Program-made: the position numbers and the translations under genes | Origin: Entomomonas asaccharolytica | Lineage (GTDB): Bacteria; Pseudomonadota; Gammaproteobacteria; Pseudomonadales; Pseudomonadaceae | Direction of reading: 5' to 3' | DNA: 64,000 nucleotides | Assembly: GCF_016653615.1 (NCBI RefSeq) | Contig: NZ_CP067393.1 | Location: 1,999,673-2,063,672, forward strand | The notes under the pieces: generated by a model | Database searches by the model: none | What the model was told of the DNA's origin: nothing | The model's input: the letters and a program-made list of their open reading frames with translations, nothing else | In this document: piece after piece, positions 9,460 through 18,362 of the stretch | Position numbering within the stretch: position 1 is the first letter of the stretch | Layout of the letters: every line of letters starts with the position of its first letter

Positions 9460-11214
9460 CTATTTATGATGATTTTCTTGGTTATTTTCTAAGGTTTCAA
9501 ATAAAGCTATTTGTAATCTTGAATGGATTTTTACAAACCAACGCCAAAGCACTAACGTTAAAACAGCAGTGACCGCCACTACAATAATCAATGTTTCACG
9601 GGAAGGTAAAATAGTTGAGGATAAGGCTGATAATAACACTAAAATAGCAATCATCGATAACGCAGGTATAACCTCCGCAATTACCCGTTGTAGTTTGACA
9701 TTACTGCCTTTTAAGCTCATTTCTGCCAATAGCATGGATAATGCTTTTAATTTACGGTAGGCAGCGATTAAAAAAGGTAATGATAAAATCATTGCAACAC
9801 CACAAATAATAGCTTTACGATAATCAACTTTGCTAACCCAATGACCTAGCCATTCGCTAATAGGCCCGACAAAGTAAGCTACCGCCAAGAAAATAGCGAT
9901 TACTAAGGAGAGATTAATCCCTACCTGCATAATGATTTTACGGATCATACCTGCTAGCACCGCTTTATCACCATGCAATCGAATATGATCGACCCATTCG
10001 GTATAAGCAGTAAATACTTTACTAATAGGTGCAGGGATAACTTTGGCTAAACCTCTTGATAGTGGATCTGCCAATTTTATTGAATAAGGGGTGGTTAAGG
10101 TAGTAATCACTGATACTGCTACCACAATAGAATAGAGGAAATCACTGGTAACCCCTAAACTCATCCCTAAGGCAGCGATAATAAAAGAGAACTCTCCAAT
10201 CTGAGATAGCCCCATACCTGCTCTTAAGGAAGTTCTGCCATCATTGCCTGTAATAAAAGCGCCTAATCCACAAGAAACAAATTTACCAACAATTACTGCC
10301 GCAGCAATAACAAAAATTTCTAATGAATAAGTTTTAAGGATCGAGGGATCCATCAACATACCAATAGTGACAAAGAATATAGCACTAAATAAGTCACGAA
10401 TGGGCTCAATAATACGTTCTATTTGAGCCAATTGTCTGGATTCTGCCATAATGGCGCCCACTAAGAAAGCACCTAACACGACACTGTAATCAAGGGAAAT
10501 AACCACTAAACAAAAGCCAAAGCAAATGCCTAATACCGTTACCAACATCACTTCATCACTTTGGAAACGTGCAATATAAGAGAGTATGCGTGGCACCATG
10601 ATAATCCCTATCACTAATGACACCACCATAAACAGTACTAACTTACTAATGGTTGTCATCACATTAGCCGTGTCAATTTCTCCGCCAGAAGTAGCTATAC
10701 CAGACAGTAAAGCAATAATGCCAATGCCTAAAATATCTTCCACAATCAATGCCCCAAACACCAATTGGGCAAATCGTTCATGTTTCATTTTTAGGTCATT
10801 TAGTGCTTTAACAATAATCGTGGTAGAAGACATGGCCAACAATGCACCTAGGAATAAGGTGTCCATTTTTCCCCAGCCAAAGAAACGTCCAATTTCATGG
10901 CCTAACCAAACCATTACCACAATTTCCAATAGCGCCACTGTAAAAGCGGTAGCACCTACTGAAAATAATCGTCGAATACTAAACTCTAAACCTAAGCAGA
11001 ACATCAGAAAAATTACCCCTAACTGGGATAATGTCTCAATACTATCTTGATCGTGAATAAGCCCTGGCTTCATAAAATAAGGGCCGATAAGAAAGCCAGC
11101 CACCATGTAACCTAACACAATAGGCTGTTTTAGACGGGTAAAAATAACAATCGTTACGCCTGCAAATAGCATAAGAATAGCCAAATCTTGGAGAAAACTG
11201 GTAGCGTGGTGCAA
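9460..11214 (-). CDS. CPA2-family monovalent cation/proton antiporter
   Basis: 584 aa, about 13 transmembrane segments, Na+/H+ exchanger fold (Pfam Na_H_Exchanger) with 'VLGYMVAGFLIGPY', 'VIFLMFCLGLEFS', 'SSTTIIVKAL' and 'VEDILGIGIIALL'. It differs from KefB/KefC in having no Rossmann TrkA-N domain; instead there are two extra membrane blocks after residue 420. The start is TTG at 11214, with AGGAGG five bases upstream. Likely moves K+ or Na+ against protons; the ion is not readable. It is paralogous to the antiporter at 12.8 kb. Confidence 0.82.
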   Translation of the reverse strand: MHHATSFLQDLAILMLFAGVTIVIFTRLKQPIVLGYMVAGFLIGPYFMKPGLIHDQDSIETLSQLGVIFLMFCLGLEFSIRRLFSVGATAFTVALLEIVVMVWLGHEIGRFFGWGKMDTLFLGALLAMSSTTIIVKALNDLKMKHERFAQLVFGALIVEDILGIGIIALLSGIATSGGEIDTANVMTTISKLVLFMVVSLVIGIIMVPRILSYIARFQSDEVMLVTVLGICFGFCLVVISLDYSVVLGAFLVGAIMAESRQLAQIERIIEPIRDLFSAIFFVTIGMLMDPSILKTYSLEIFVIAAAVIVGKFVSCGLGAFITGNDGRTSLRAGMGLSQIGEFSFIIAALGMSLGVTSDFLYSIVVAVSVITTLTTPYSIKLADPLSRGLAKVIPAPISKVFTAYTEWVDHIRLHGDKAVLAGMIRKIIMQVGINLSLVIAIFLAVAYFVGPISEWLGHWVSKVDYRKAIICGVAMILSLPFLIAAYRKLKALSMLLAEMSLKGSNVKLQRVIAEVIPALSMIAILVLLSALSSTILPSRETLIIVVAVTAVLTLVLWRWFVKIHSRLQIALFETLENNQENHHK

Positions 11215-11469
11215 GATGGCCTCCTAAAAAATAAAAAAACTTATACTATTTATAAATAAACTAAGGCGTGTATTTTAATAGAAAAGTACACAACAAATAA
11301 ATTGTTGATAGAAAGAATTTTAATAAAAATAATGCTATTAAGTATATATTATTAACTTATTTACAGTATTATTCTTTTTTTAACAAATAGCTTACTTTCC
11401 TATTCTACAAAAAAAGCAAATAACCTTTATACTATATTTTAGACTATATGCTTAGATTCAACGTTGAAA
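11215..11469. other. AT-rich divergent intergenic region
   Basis: Between the minus-strand antiporter and the plus-strand short ORF. Very AT-rich, with several poly-T/poly-A tracts but no reading frame or hairpin worth naming. It presumably holds divergent promoters. Confidence 0.4.
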
Positions 11470-11556
11470 ATGATCGATAATACGCCACTTATAAGCCATT
11501 TTAAATCCATCGCCAATTACTCACCTTATGCTACTAAGTTAGGATTATCCGAGTGA
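11470..11556 (+). CDS. Possible 28-aa leader or small protein coupled to the YqaA-type gene
   Basis: An ATG at 11470 opens 28 codons ending LGLSE; its TGA overlaps the GTG start of the next gene by 4 nt (GTGA), a typical coupling arrangement. The peptide is mixed polar (MIDNTPLISHFKSIANYSPY...) with no signal or membrane segment. The downstream gene has only a modest ribosome site, so coupling would make sense. It could equally be chance. Confidence 0.35.
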   Translation: MIDNTPLISHFKSIANYSPYATKLGLSE

Positions 11557-11996
11557 TCAATCTTTGGGTGTATGCTAGTTTATTTTTTGTCGCATTACTG
11601 GCGGCAACACTGTTACCTTTACAATCAGAAGCGCTGTTAATAGGTTTAGTGTTAACGGACAGCCAACCTATTAGCCTACTTATTATTGTAGCCACACTAG
11701 GTAATGTACTGGGTTCAACCATCAACTGGTATTTAGGGCGAAAGCTTGAGCAGTTTAGCAATCGATCTTGGTTCCCTATAAAACATGAAACATTAGTGCG
11801 TGCTGAAGTTTGGTATCACAAATACGGTGGTAAATGGTCTTTACTACTGAGTTGGATGCCTGTTATTGGTGATCCAATCACCATGATAGCAGGTATTATG
11901 AGAGTACCCTTATGGTTATTTTTGACCATTGTCACTACCGCTAAACTGGCACGTTATTGTGTATTAGTTGCCATTACACTAGGCTTATTTAGTTAA
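11553..11996 (+). CDS. YqaA-family (DedA-like, VTT domain) membrane protein
   Basis: 147 aa, about four membrane segments, with 'LPLQSEALLIGL', 'LGNVLGSTINWYLGR' and 'LLSWMPVIGDPITMIAGI', the short YqaA version of the SNARE-associated/DedA (VTT) fold. DedA proteins flip undecaprenyl phosphate or phospholipids and matter for polymyxin resistance; whether YqaA forms do so is unproven. Starts at GTG 11553 with AGGA about 8 nt upstream. Confidence 0.8.
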   Translation: MINLWVYASLFFVALLAATLLPLQSEALLIGLVLTDSQPISLLIIVATLGNVLGSTINWYLGRKLEQFSNRSWFPIKHETLVRAEVWYHKYGGKWSLLLSWMPVIGDPITMIAGIMRVPLWLFLTIVTTAKLARYCVLVAITLGLFS

Positions 11997-12156
11997 TTTA
12001 ACCTCTTTTGTTGCATTAGTCAGCTTAAAACCAACACAAAATAATAAAAATTTTAATAATTTATTTTCCAAGGAAAATGAATTTAATGTTATTAATAGTA
12101 TCTATTGAACCCATAAGCTTAGCTATTTTTATATTTTTTTAGGAAATCGGTTAAAA

Positions 12157-12648
12157 ATGCAAATTCCAAATAATTCAGAACTGTTTATGTCGGTACTGAT
12201 GACGCCAGATATGGCGAATTTTACAGGCAATGTTCATGGCGGTACTTTATTAAAATTATTGGATGAAGTGGCCTATGCTTGTGCTAGTCGTTATGCTGGT
12301 TGCTATGCTGTCACTCTTTCAGTGGATCAAGTAATGTTCCGCGCCCCTATCCATGTGGGGGAGTTAGTCCACTTTCTGGCCTCAGTAAACTATACAGGTA
12401 ATACCTCAATGGAAATAGGTATCAAAGTGGTCACAGAAAATATTAAACAGAAAAAAATACGCCATACCAATAGTTGTTTTTTTACCATGGTTGCTATGGA
12501 TGATGATGGCAACCCTTGTCAAGTTCCGCCTTTAACACCCTCCACTAAAGAAGGCATAAGACGTTTCCATCAAGCGAAGAAAAGACGTGAAATTCGGCAA
12601 AATCTCGAACAACAATACGAAAATATGAAGAAAGAATATTTGCCGTAA
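12157..12648 (+). CDS. Acyl-CoA thioesterase, hotdog fold (YciA/BFIT type)
   Basis: 163 aa. The hotdog core shows 'FTGNVHGGTLLKLLDEVAYACASRYAG' (helix with the catalytic-site Asp), then 'AVTLSVDQVMFRAPIHVGELV' and 'VHFLASVNYTGNTSMEIGIKV'. It hydrolyses acyl-CoA esters in the cytoplasm; substrate chain length cannot be deduced. The C-terminal 30 residues are a charged helix (RRFHQAKKRREIRQNLEQ). Stands alone between two membrane-protein genes. Confidence 0.85.
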   Translation: MQIPNNSELFMSVLMTPDMANFTGNVHGGTLLKLLDEVAYACASRYAGCYAVTLSVDQVMFRAPIHVGELVHFLASVNYTGNTSMEIGIKVVTENIKQKKIRHTNSCFFTMVAMDDDGNPCQVPPLTPSTKEGIRRFHQAKKRREIRQNLEQQYENMKKEYLP

Positions 12649-12825
12649 TATAATGATAAAAAAATAAATATTATTCTATAGTATTTAACTATAGAATCTT
12701 GTTATAAAATAAGCTAATTTTATAACTTTAACATCATTCTAATAACTCTATTCATTAACACTGGTGAAGTAGTCTTTGCTAACTCACTGGTGGTTTTTGT
12801 TTTTATATTATAAAAGGGAGAATTT

Positions 12826-14640
12826 ATGGAAACACCGTTAATAGCAACCATTTCCGTTGGTTTTGTTTTAGCGCTTATTCTAGGTGCTATTGCACATCGC
12901 TTAAGAATATCTCCTCTAGTGGGCTATCTTATTGCTGGCATTTGTGTTGGCCCTTATACACCATTCTTTGTGGCGGATGGTCACCTTTCCCACGAAATTT
13001 CAGAAATTGGTGTAATTTTGCTGATGTTCGGTGTTGGTCTACATTTCTCCCTGAAAGACCTTATGTCCGTTAAAAATATTGCTATTCCCGGCGCGATTGC
13101 CCAAATCACCCTAGCAACACTCATGGGCATGGGGCTTGCTTGGTTAATTGGTTGGAATTTTGGAACGGGTTTAATCTTTGGTTTAGCTCTTTCTGTTGCT
13201 AGTACCGTGGTGTTATTAAGGGCTTTAGAGTCTAGACAATTAATTGATTCCCGTCGCGGTAAAATCGCCGTCGGTTGGTTAATTGTTGAAGACCTTGTTA
13301 TGGTATTAGCCCTTGTACTTTTACCTGCTCTAGCTGGTGTATTAGGTGGTTCTGCTGGCGATATTGCTGCCGATGCTGCCCATAATCAAGATTTAGCTGA
13401 TGCCGCTATTACTGCTGTAGCAGACACTTCCCCTGCTCAAATGGGAATTGTTATGCAGCTTTTAATTACCTTAGGTAAGGTAGCTGCCTTTATCGCCTTA
13501 ATGATTCTGGTTGGTAGAAAAGTAATTCCATGGGTATTAGAACGTGTTGCAGGTATGGGCTCAAGAGAGCTATTTACCCTATCGGTACTGGCTATTGCGA
13601 TGGGTATTGCTTTTGGTTCTGCTGAACTATTTGGCGTATCATTTGCTCTTGGTGCTTTCTTTGCTGGTATGGTACTCAATGAATCAGAGCTGAGCCATAA
13701 AGCGGCTGAAGACTCTTTACCGTTCCGTGATGCCTTTGCGGTATTGTTCTTTGTATCAGTAGGTATGTTATTTGATCCTAAGGTATTGGTTGAACAACCT
13801 GTTATGGTATTAGCAACCTTACTGATTATTGTTATTGGTAAATCTATTGCTGCTTTTGTTATCGTTAAAGCCTTTGGCAAGCCTACCCATACTGCACTTA
13901 CTATCTCTGCTAGCTTAGCCCAAATCGGTGAGTTCTCTTTTATCCTTGCAGGGTTAGGGATGACTTATCATATACTTCCTAAAGAAGGGTATGATCTGGT
14001 ATTAGCAGGTGCTATTTTATCTATTTTAATTAACCCCATATTATTTGTATTATTGGATCGCTTCTACGCAACAGCAGACAAAAAAGAGGCTGCTGTAACG
14101 GCTACCTCTACGGAAACAACAGATACTACTACCACTGACCTTGGTTCAGATGCAGTACCTCAAGCAGCAGTAGCTGAAGAAGAAAGTGATGATATTCAAC
14201 CAATCACAGAAACTCAACATGCTATTATTGTGGGTTATGGCCGTGTTGGTGTGTTGACTAGCCAATATTTGCATGAAAAAGGTGTGCCTTTTGTGATTAT
14301 TGAAGACGCCCATGTACGGGTAGACTCAGCAAGAGAACTGGGCTATACCGTGGTTGAAGGCAATGCAGCTAATATCAATATATTGCAACGTGCTAATATT
14401 GAACAAGCGCAATGGTTATTAATCGCTGTTCCTAATGGTTTTGAGGCAGGCCAAATTGCTGAACATGCGAGAAACTGTAATGCATCGCTCGATATTATGG
14501 CACGTGCTCAAACTGAGGCTGAACAGATTCACTTAGAAGAACATGGTTCTAATTTTGTGGTGATTGGTGAACGAGAAATTGCGCGTCTTATGGAGTCACG
14601 TTTACTTAAATCTGTATCAGAACAACAGATCAATATCTAA
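12826..14640 (+). CDS. CPA2 antiporter with C-terminal TrkA-N domain (YbaL/Kef type)
   Basis: 604 aa: 12-13 membrane helices to about residue 410, with 'ISPLVGYLIAGICVGPYTP', 'GVILLMFGVGLHFS', 'SVASTVVLLRALE' and 'VEDLVMVLALVLLP'. A Thr/Glu-rich linker (about 418-460) follows, then a Rossmann TrkA-N domain with 'AIIVGYGRVGVLTSQYL' that binds NAD(H) or a nucleotide. Architecture equals E. coli YbaL. Probably a regulated K+/H+ antiporter. GGGAG lies 7 nt before the ATG. A 147-aa antisense frame inside it is a shadow. Confidence 0.88.
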   Translation: METPLIATISVGFVLALILGAIAHRLRISPLVGYLIAGICVGPYTPFFVADGHLSHEISEIGVILLMFGVGLHFSLKDLMSVKNIAIPGAIAQITLATLMGMGLAWLIGWNFGTGLIFGLALSVASTVVLLRALESRQLIDSRRGKIAVGWLIVEDLVMVLALVLLPALAGVLGGSAGDIAADAAHNQDLADAAITAVADTSPAQMGIVMQLLITLGKVAAFIALMILVGRKVIPWVLERVAGMGSRELFTLSVLAIAMGIAFGSAELFGVSFALGAFFAGMVLNESELSHKAAEDSLPFRDAFAVLFFVSVGMLFDPKVLVEQPVMVLATLLIIVIGKSIAAFVIVKAFGKPTHTALTISASLAQIGEFSFILAGLGMTYHILPKEGYDLVLAGAILSILINPILFVLLDRFYATADKKEAAVTATSTETTDTTTTDLGSDAVPQAAVAEEESDDIQPITETQHAIIVGYGRVGVLTSQYLHEKGVPFVIIEDAHVRVDSARELGYTVVEGNAANINILQRANIEQAQWLLIAVPNGFEAGQIAEHARNCNASLDIMARAQTEAEQIHLEEHGSNFVVIGEREIARLMESRLLKSVSEQQINI

Positions 14641-14648
14641 CATATTAG

Positions 14649-14678
14649 GCAAAGGGCTAAATAATCATAGCCCTTTGC
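14649..14678 (+). terminator. Hairpin after the YbaL-type gene
   Basis: An 11-bp perfect stem GCAAAGGGCTA/TAGCCCTTTGC with an 8-nt loop lies 9 bp past the stop. There is no immediate T-run, so it may protect the 3' end as much as terminate. Confidence 0.6.
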
Positions 14679-14776
14679 TCTATAACATACTTTTTAATAT
14701 TAAAAGACTAACGTTCTATTTACAGAATTTAGTAGAATTAGCCCGTTTATCACTTCCATTAAGGAAATCCTTTTAG

Positions 14777-15364
14777 ATGTTACGTCGTTTGTATGAGTGG
14801 ACTATGCGACTCGCAGAACATCCTCGCTCTGAATGGGCATTAGCTGGGGTTAGTTTTGCAGAAAGTTCATTCTTTCCGATTCCACCTGATGTTGTATTAG
14901 CGCCAATGATTATGGCCAACCGTAAAAAAACGTGGCGCTATTTCTTTATTTGTACCCTTAGCTCTGCACTGGGAGGTATTTTTGGTTATCTAATCGGTAT
15001 GTTCCTGATGGATACTGTAGGCCAGTGGATTATCAACCTCTATGGTTTACAAGACAGTTTTGAAACCGCCAAAGAAAAATTTAATGAACTTGGTTGGTTA
15101 ATGGTACTTTTAGGAGGAGGTTTTACTCCTCTGCCTTATAAAGTAATCACCATTTTAAGCGGTATTACCCAACTAAACTTTTTAGTATTTGTGTTAGTGG
15201 GTACTTTCGCTCGTGGTACCCGTTTTTTAATTACTTGTAGTGTGCTTTATTGGCTAGGTCCTAAAGCTAAGCAAATAATTGAAAAAAGATTAGGACTTGC
15301 CTTTACTGCGCTTGTTCTTATTATCGCTGGTGGTTTATATTTAGCGAAATACGCATTTCACTAG
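14777..15364 (+). CDS. YqaA-family VTT/DedA-like membrane protein
   Basis: 195 aa, four to five membrane helices. 'FAESSFFPIPPDVVLAPMI', 'SALGGIFGYLIG' and 'LLGGGFTPLPYKVITILSG' are the conserved re-entrant-loop motifs of the VTT fold (acidic/Pro loop and 'F.P.P.K' loop). Members are implicated in lipid scrambling or polyprenyl-phosphate recycling. It is the first gene of a compact cluster with the DUF3301 protein (9 bp gap) and a lipoprotein. Confidence 0.85.
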   Translation: MLRRLYEWTMRLAEHPRSEWALAGVSFAESSFFPIPPDVVLAPMIMANRKKTWRYFFICTLSSALGGIFGYLIGMFLMDTVGQWIINLYGLQDSFETAKEKFNELGWLMVLLGGGFTPLPYKVITILSGITQLNFLVFVLVGTFARGTRFLITCSVLYWLGPKAKQIIEKRLGLAFTALVLIIAGGLYLAKYAFH

Positions 15365-15373
15365 GATACTCAT

Positions 15374-15799
15374 ATGCTATCACCGCTTGAACTAACCATT
15401 ATCATTATTGTTGCTATTGGTTTATTGTGGTGGTGGCGTATTCATGGTCAAAGAGATTATGCGTTACGCTGTATTAAACAGCACTGCGAAAAACTTAACC
15501 TTACCTTACTGGATGGTTATGTTGCTTTAAAAGCTATTACCTTTAAACGGGATGGCTATGGCAAATTAAGATTTGCCAGAATTTACAGCTTTGAGTTTAC
15601 GGTAACGGGTGAGCAACGTTACACAGGCACCATTACTCTATTTGGTTATCATGTTGGTAGCATTGACTTACCACCCTATCCTTTTAACCCACAACAAGCT
15701 GAAGATACACAGGGTAGCATTGTTGAAAATAGACCTCATCCTACCTTATTAACCTTAGATGATTATAAAAAGCGTAAAAATACTTATGAAAAAGATTAA
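15374..15799 (+). CDS. DUF3301 family membrane-anchored protein
   Basis: 141 aa with one N-terminal transmembrane helix (about residues 5-21, ending LLWWWR) followed by a basic cytoplasmic domain with 'RDYALRCIKQHCEKLNLTLLDGYVAL' and 'RIYSFEFTVTGEQRYTGTI'. This is the DUF3301 layout common in gammaproteobacteria; function unknown. Its end overlaps the start of the next gene. Confidence 0.78.
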   Translation: MLSPLELTIIIIVAIGLLWWWRIHGQRDYALRCIKQHCEKLNLTLLDGYVALKAITFKRDGYGKLRFARIYSFEFTVTGEQRYTGTITLFGYHVGSIDLPPYPFNPQQAEDTQGSIVENRPHPTLLTLDDYKKRKNTYEKD

Positions 15800-16220
15800 T
15801 TTAAACTCTTTGGTTTTATTATTAACTGCTGGCTTACTAACAGCTTGCACTTCCTCCCCTATTCCACAACCTACTGCTGATACGGCTATTGTAGAAATGT
15901 ATGCACAACCCAGTAGAAGCCTTATGGCTGACACTTTAGACCGTCAGCGAGTAAATGATGGTCGTTACTTCAAAGTACCTGCAGGCAGCCATCGCTTAGC
16001 GGTTCGTTTTCAATATGAGACAGCAGAAGTAACAGGTGTGTTCCGCGATAGAGGTTATATCACTTGTTTAATGAGCTTTAACTATGACTTTGAAGCAGGT
16101 GTTAGCTATCGTCTAGAAGCACGACCTATGGTGACAGGCGCACAACTTCTGATTAGCAAAGGTGATAACACCAAGCTGTTTGATTTTTCTGAAGTCGATG
16201 TTAGATGTGGCCCTTATTAA
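15786..16220 (+). CDS. Small lipoprotein, function unknown
   Basis: The ATG at 15786 is chosen over 15759 because it yields a standard lipoprotein signal, MKKINLNSLVLLLTAGLLTAC. The 144-aa product is then a short globular domain with 'YFKVPAGSHRLAVRFQYE' and 'YRLEARPMVTGAQLLI', reminiscent of PEGA-like or DUF-type beta domains that carry 'V.AG.H.L.V'. It overlaps the DUF3301 gene by 14 nt and ends at a strong terminator, so the three genes form one unit. Confidence 0.7.
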   Translation: MKKINLNSLVLLLTAGLLTACTSSPIPQPTADTAIVEMYAQPSRSLMADTLDRQRVNDGRYFKVPAGSHRLAVRFQYETAEVTGVFRDRGYITCLMSFNYDFEAGVSYRLEARPMVTGAQLLISKGDNTKLFDFSEVDVRCGPY

Positions 16221-16234
16221 TTAAATCTAAACAC

Positions 16235-16265
16235 AAAAAAACCGTCATCAAATGACGGTTTTTTT
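16235..16265. terminator. Strong intrinsic terminator
   Basis: AACCGTCAT (16240-16248) pairs with ATGACGGTT (16252-16260) over a CAA loop, flanked by an A-run and a T-run, so it can act in both directions. Confidence 0.9.
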
Positions 16266-16376
16266 ATAGCTATAACTATTTCTATATAATTTTAGACAAG
16301 GCGAATGGCTGAAGACATTACACTATAGTACGGCAAAGCCATTCAACGACGTATAAAAATATAGCGTAATAGCTAT
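16266..16376. repeat. 111-bp imperfect palindrome, candidate miniature mobile element
   Basis: The ends are ATAGCTAT on both sides (16266-16273 inverted at 16369-16376), and the inverted match continues inward with small gaps to GAATGGCT (16303-16310) against AGCCATTC (16337-16344). The 26-bp centre holds 'ACTATAGTACGGC'. The left arm 'GACAAGGCGA' and centre 'AGTACGG' recall Neisseria Correia-type elements as I remember them. It directly abuts a terminator. Only one copy is in the window, so mobility is inferred from structure alone. Confidence 0.5.
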
Positions 16377-16382
16377 ACAGTA

Positions 16383-16982
16383 TTATTTTTCTACCATTGG
16401 CACTTTCACATTACAGATAATTTCTAATTTCTGGTTTGCAGTAGAAACTGTTAAATTATCATTTTGTGGAATGCCTGAAAGTGAACCTTGATCTGATGCT
16501 GTTAAAGGCTTACTTGCAGTGATTTGGTGGTAGCTACCATTTTGATCTTTTAATTTATTAATATTAACTGTAGTAAAATCTATGCCCACAATATTTACTG
16601 GTGAGTATAGGGTATAAGACATTTGATGGTCATTATTAATACCAATGGTATTACTGGTCATATTTTGAGAGTTATTTGCAAATAGCTGTGATACTTGATC
16701 GATATAATTGCTATACACATTAACTGCTGCTACAGGATCTTGTACAGGTGGTACATTCTGACATAACACATTGGCTACAATTTGCATTCTATCACCTGCA
16801 GAAATTTCTTTAACCGTCTCTGTTACAACATGTTCAGTCGTTGTATGGGTAGTTTGCGAGGTAACGTGTTCTACTGGAGCAGGAGAAATTTCACGAGTAG
16901 TTGTGGTAGTTGTAGTAGTTTGTGCAAGAGTTGCTGTACTAGTCACCGCTAGAGCCAAAGCACAAAGCATAGATGAACGCAT
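16383..16982 (-). CDS. Exported Thr-rich protein, function unknown
   Basis: Start moved to the ATG at 16982, which has AAGGAG 7 nt upstream and gives the signal peptide MRSSMLCALALAVTSTATLA. The mature N-terminus has eight consecutive Thr, then a Thr/Val/Glu/His segment (about 27-55), which looks like a flexible or wall-spanning linker. A C-terminal domain follows with two Cys (LCQNVPP, IICNVKVP) that could pair. I do not recognise the family. It stands alone, next to the palindromic repeat. Confidence 0.65.
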   Translation of the reverse strand: MRSSMLCALALAVTSTATLAQTTTTTTTTREISPAPVEHVTSQTTHTTTEHVVTETVKEISAGDRMQIVANVLCQNVPPVQDPVAAVNVYSNYIDQVSQLFANNSQNMTSNTIGINNDHQMSYTLYSPVNIVGIDFTTVNINKLKDQNGSYHQITASKPLTASDQGSLSGIPQNDNLTVSTANQKLEIICNVKVPMVEK

Positions 16983-17147
16983 GGTGGAACTCCTTAAACC
17001 TAATAAATAAAAGTAAATAGTCACTTATCAGATTACAACAAGTCATATCACACGTTAATGCTACCTTAAGGTAATAAATTGATGAATTACCCTGTTTTTA
17101 ATAACATTTAATTACCAACATTCGCTTACAAATGGGTGTATTAATAG

Positions 17148-18335
17148 TTACTGATTAACACCCAAGCCCATGGCTTGTAAAATAAACCAGTGCTTTAATG
17201 GCGGTACAAGATTTGCCCCTGCTACTCCAAGCCCTAAGAAACGACCGAATTTTAGGATAGGTTGTTTATTTGAGAATAGACGGGTGAGTTGATCAGAAAA
17301 ACCAATAATAAGGTGTTGATCGCGTAGTCTTTGTTGCAGGTATTGCTGTAGGGTTGCAAAGTCGCCTAGAGGTTTATCCGATTTTATTAATACTTGGGCT
17401 AATGCCCATGTATCCCGTAATGATAAGTTATAGCCCTGCCCAGCTACGGGGTGCATACCGTGTGCAGAGTTACCTAATAATACTAAATGAGGTCTTACTT
17501 GTTCTTGTGCTTCGCTTAACACTAACTGGTAATTATGACGCTCACCGATACGTTTGAATTGCCCCATACGGTTGCCAAAGGCTTTTTGTAATTCAATTAA
17601 AAAGTCTTCATCAGATAATGCTAATAATCTTTCTGCTTCTTCGTGTTCGCGCGTCAATACTAGCGCACAGTTATTCTCTGCCAAGGGTAGTAATGCAATG
17701 GGACCTTGCTCGGTAAAACGCTCAAAGGCGCGTCCCATATGGCGGCAACCTGGGGTAACATTAGCAATAATAGCTGTTTGCCCATAAGGCGTGCGTTTAA
17801 CATGTATACCTAGTTGATTACGTAGATCAGAGCGCCCACCATCGGCTAGCACCACAAGATTAGCAGACAGTTTTTCATTATCATCTAAAATAACGTCATA
17901 ACCTTCGGACTTAGGTATTAATTTACGCACTTCAGTATCATATTGGCAGTGAAGCACCTCTGTATCTATCGCTTCTAGTAAACACTTACCAATCCATGCA
18001 TTATCAATAACGTAGCCAAAAGCAGGCATATTTTCTTGCTTAGCATCTAGATTAACTGTAACTCCATGTCCCCGTTCAGAGACTTGAATATGGGTAATGG
18101 GTTCTGCTCTTTTGGCAAGTTCATCCCATACCCCTAGTTGATCATAGATAAGTTTTGAGCCATAAGAAATAGCTGAAGAGCGTGCATCGTAACTCGGCTG
18201 ATAGTTACCATCGATAGAATAAGGTTCTATCAATTTAACTCGCCAACCGCGCTCACGTACTGCTGTTTGCAGACATAATGCTAAACTCGCACCAACTAAA
18301 CCTCCACCAATAATGACGAGATCATTTTGCTGCAT
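17148..18335 (-). CDS. ubiH: 2-octaprenyl-6-methoxyphenol hydroxylase (UbiH)
   Basis: 395-aa FAD monooxygenase of ubiquinone synthesis. FAD motif 'IIGGGLVGASLAL' at residues 7-19, 'LADGGRSDLRNQLGI' near 165, and the second FAD motif 'LLGNSAHGMHPVAGQGYNLSLRD' near 285. Directly downstream of pepP and ygfB on the same strand, the same order as in Pseudomonas and E. coli (ygfB-pepP-ubiH), which favours UbiH over UbiF/UbiI. In E. coli a second monooxygenase (ubiI) follows; none follows here. Confidence 0.9.
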   Translation of the reverse strand: MQQNDLVIIGGGLVGASLALCLQTAVRERGWRVKLIEPYSIDGNYQPSYDARSSAISYGSKLIYDQLGVWDELAKRAEPITHIQVSERGHGVTVNLDAKQENMPAFGYVIDNAWIGKCLLEAIDTEVLHCQYDTEVRKLIPKSEGYDVILDDNEKLSANLVVLADGGRSDLRNQLGIHVKRTPYGQTAIIANVTPGCRHMGRAFERFTEQGPIALLPLAENNCALVLTREHEEAERLLALSDEDFLIELQKAFGNRMGQFKRIGERHNYQLVLSEAQEQVRPHLVLLGNSAHGMHPVAGQGYNLSLRDTWALAQVLIKSDKPLGDFATLQQYLQQRLRDQHLIIGFSDQLTRLFSNKQPILKFGRFLGLGVAGANLVPPLKHWFILQAMGLGVNQ

Positions 18336-18362
18336 GTTTTTTCTCCAGTCTATATTTCAATG

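Noticed and set aside
10586-11050. A 154-codon frame on the plus strand inside the minus-strand antiporter gene
   Set aside because: Shadow frame; low-complexity Ser/Thr/Asn composition and no ribosome site. The minus-strand protein has clear family motifs.
12063-12078. Dyad ATTTTCC-AA-GGAAAAT upstream of the thioesterase
   Set aside because: The 2-base gap is too short for a hairpin loop and no regulator is known; could be an operator but nothing supports it.
13437-13880. A 147-codon minus-strand frame inside the YbaL-type gene
   Set aside because: Antisense shadow of transmembrane codons, with no independent support.
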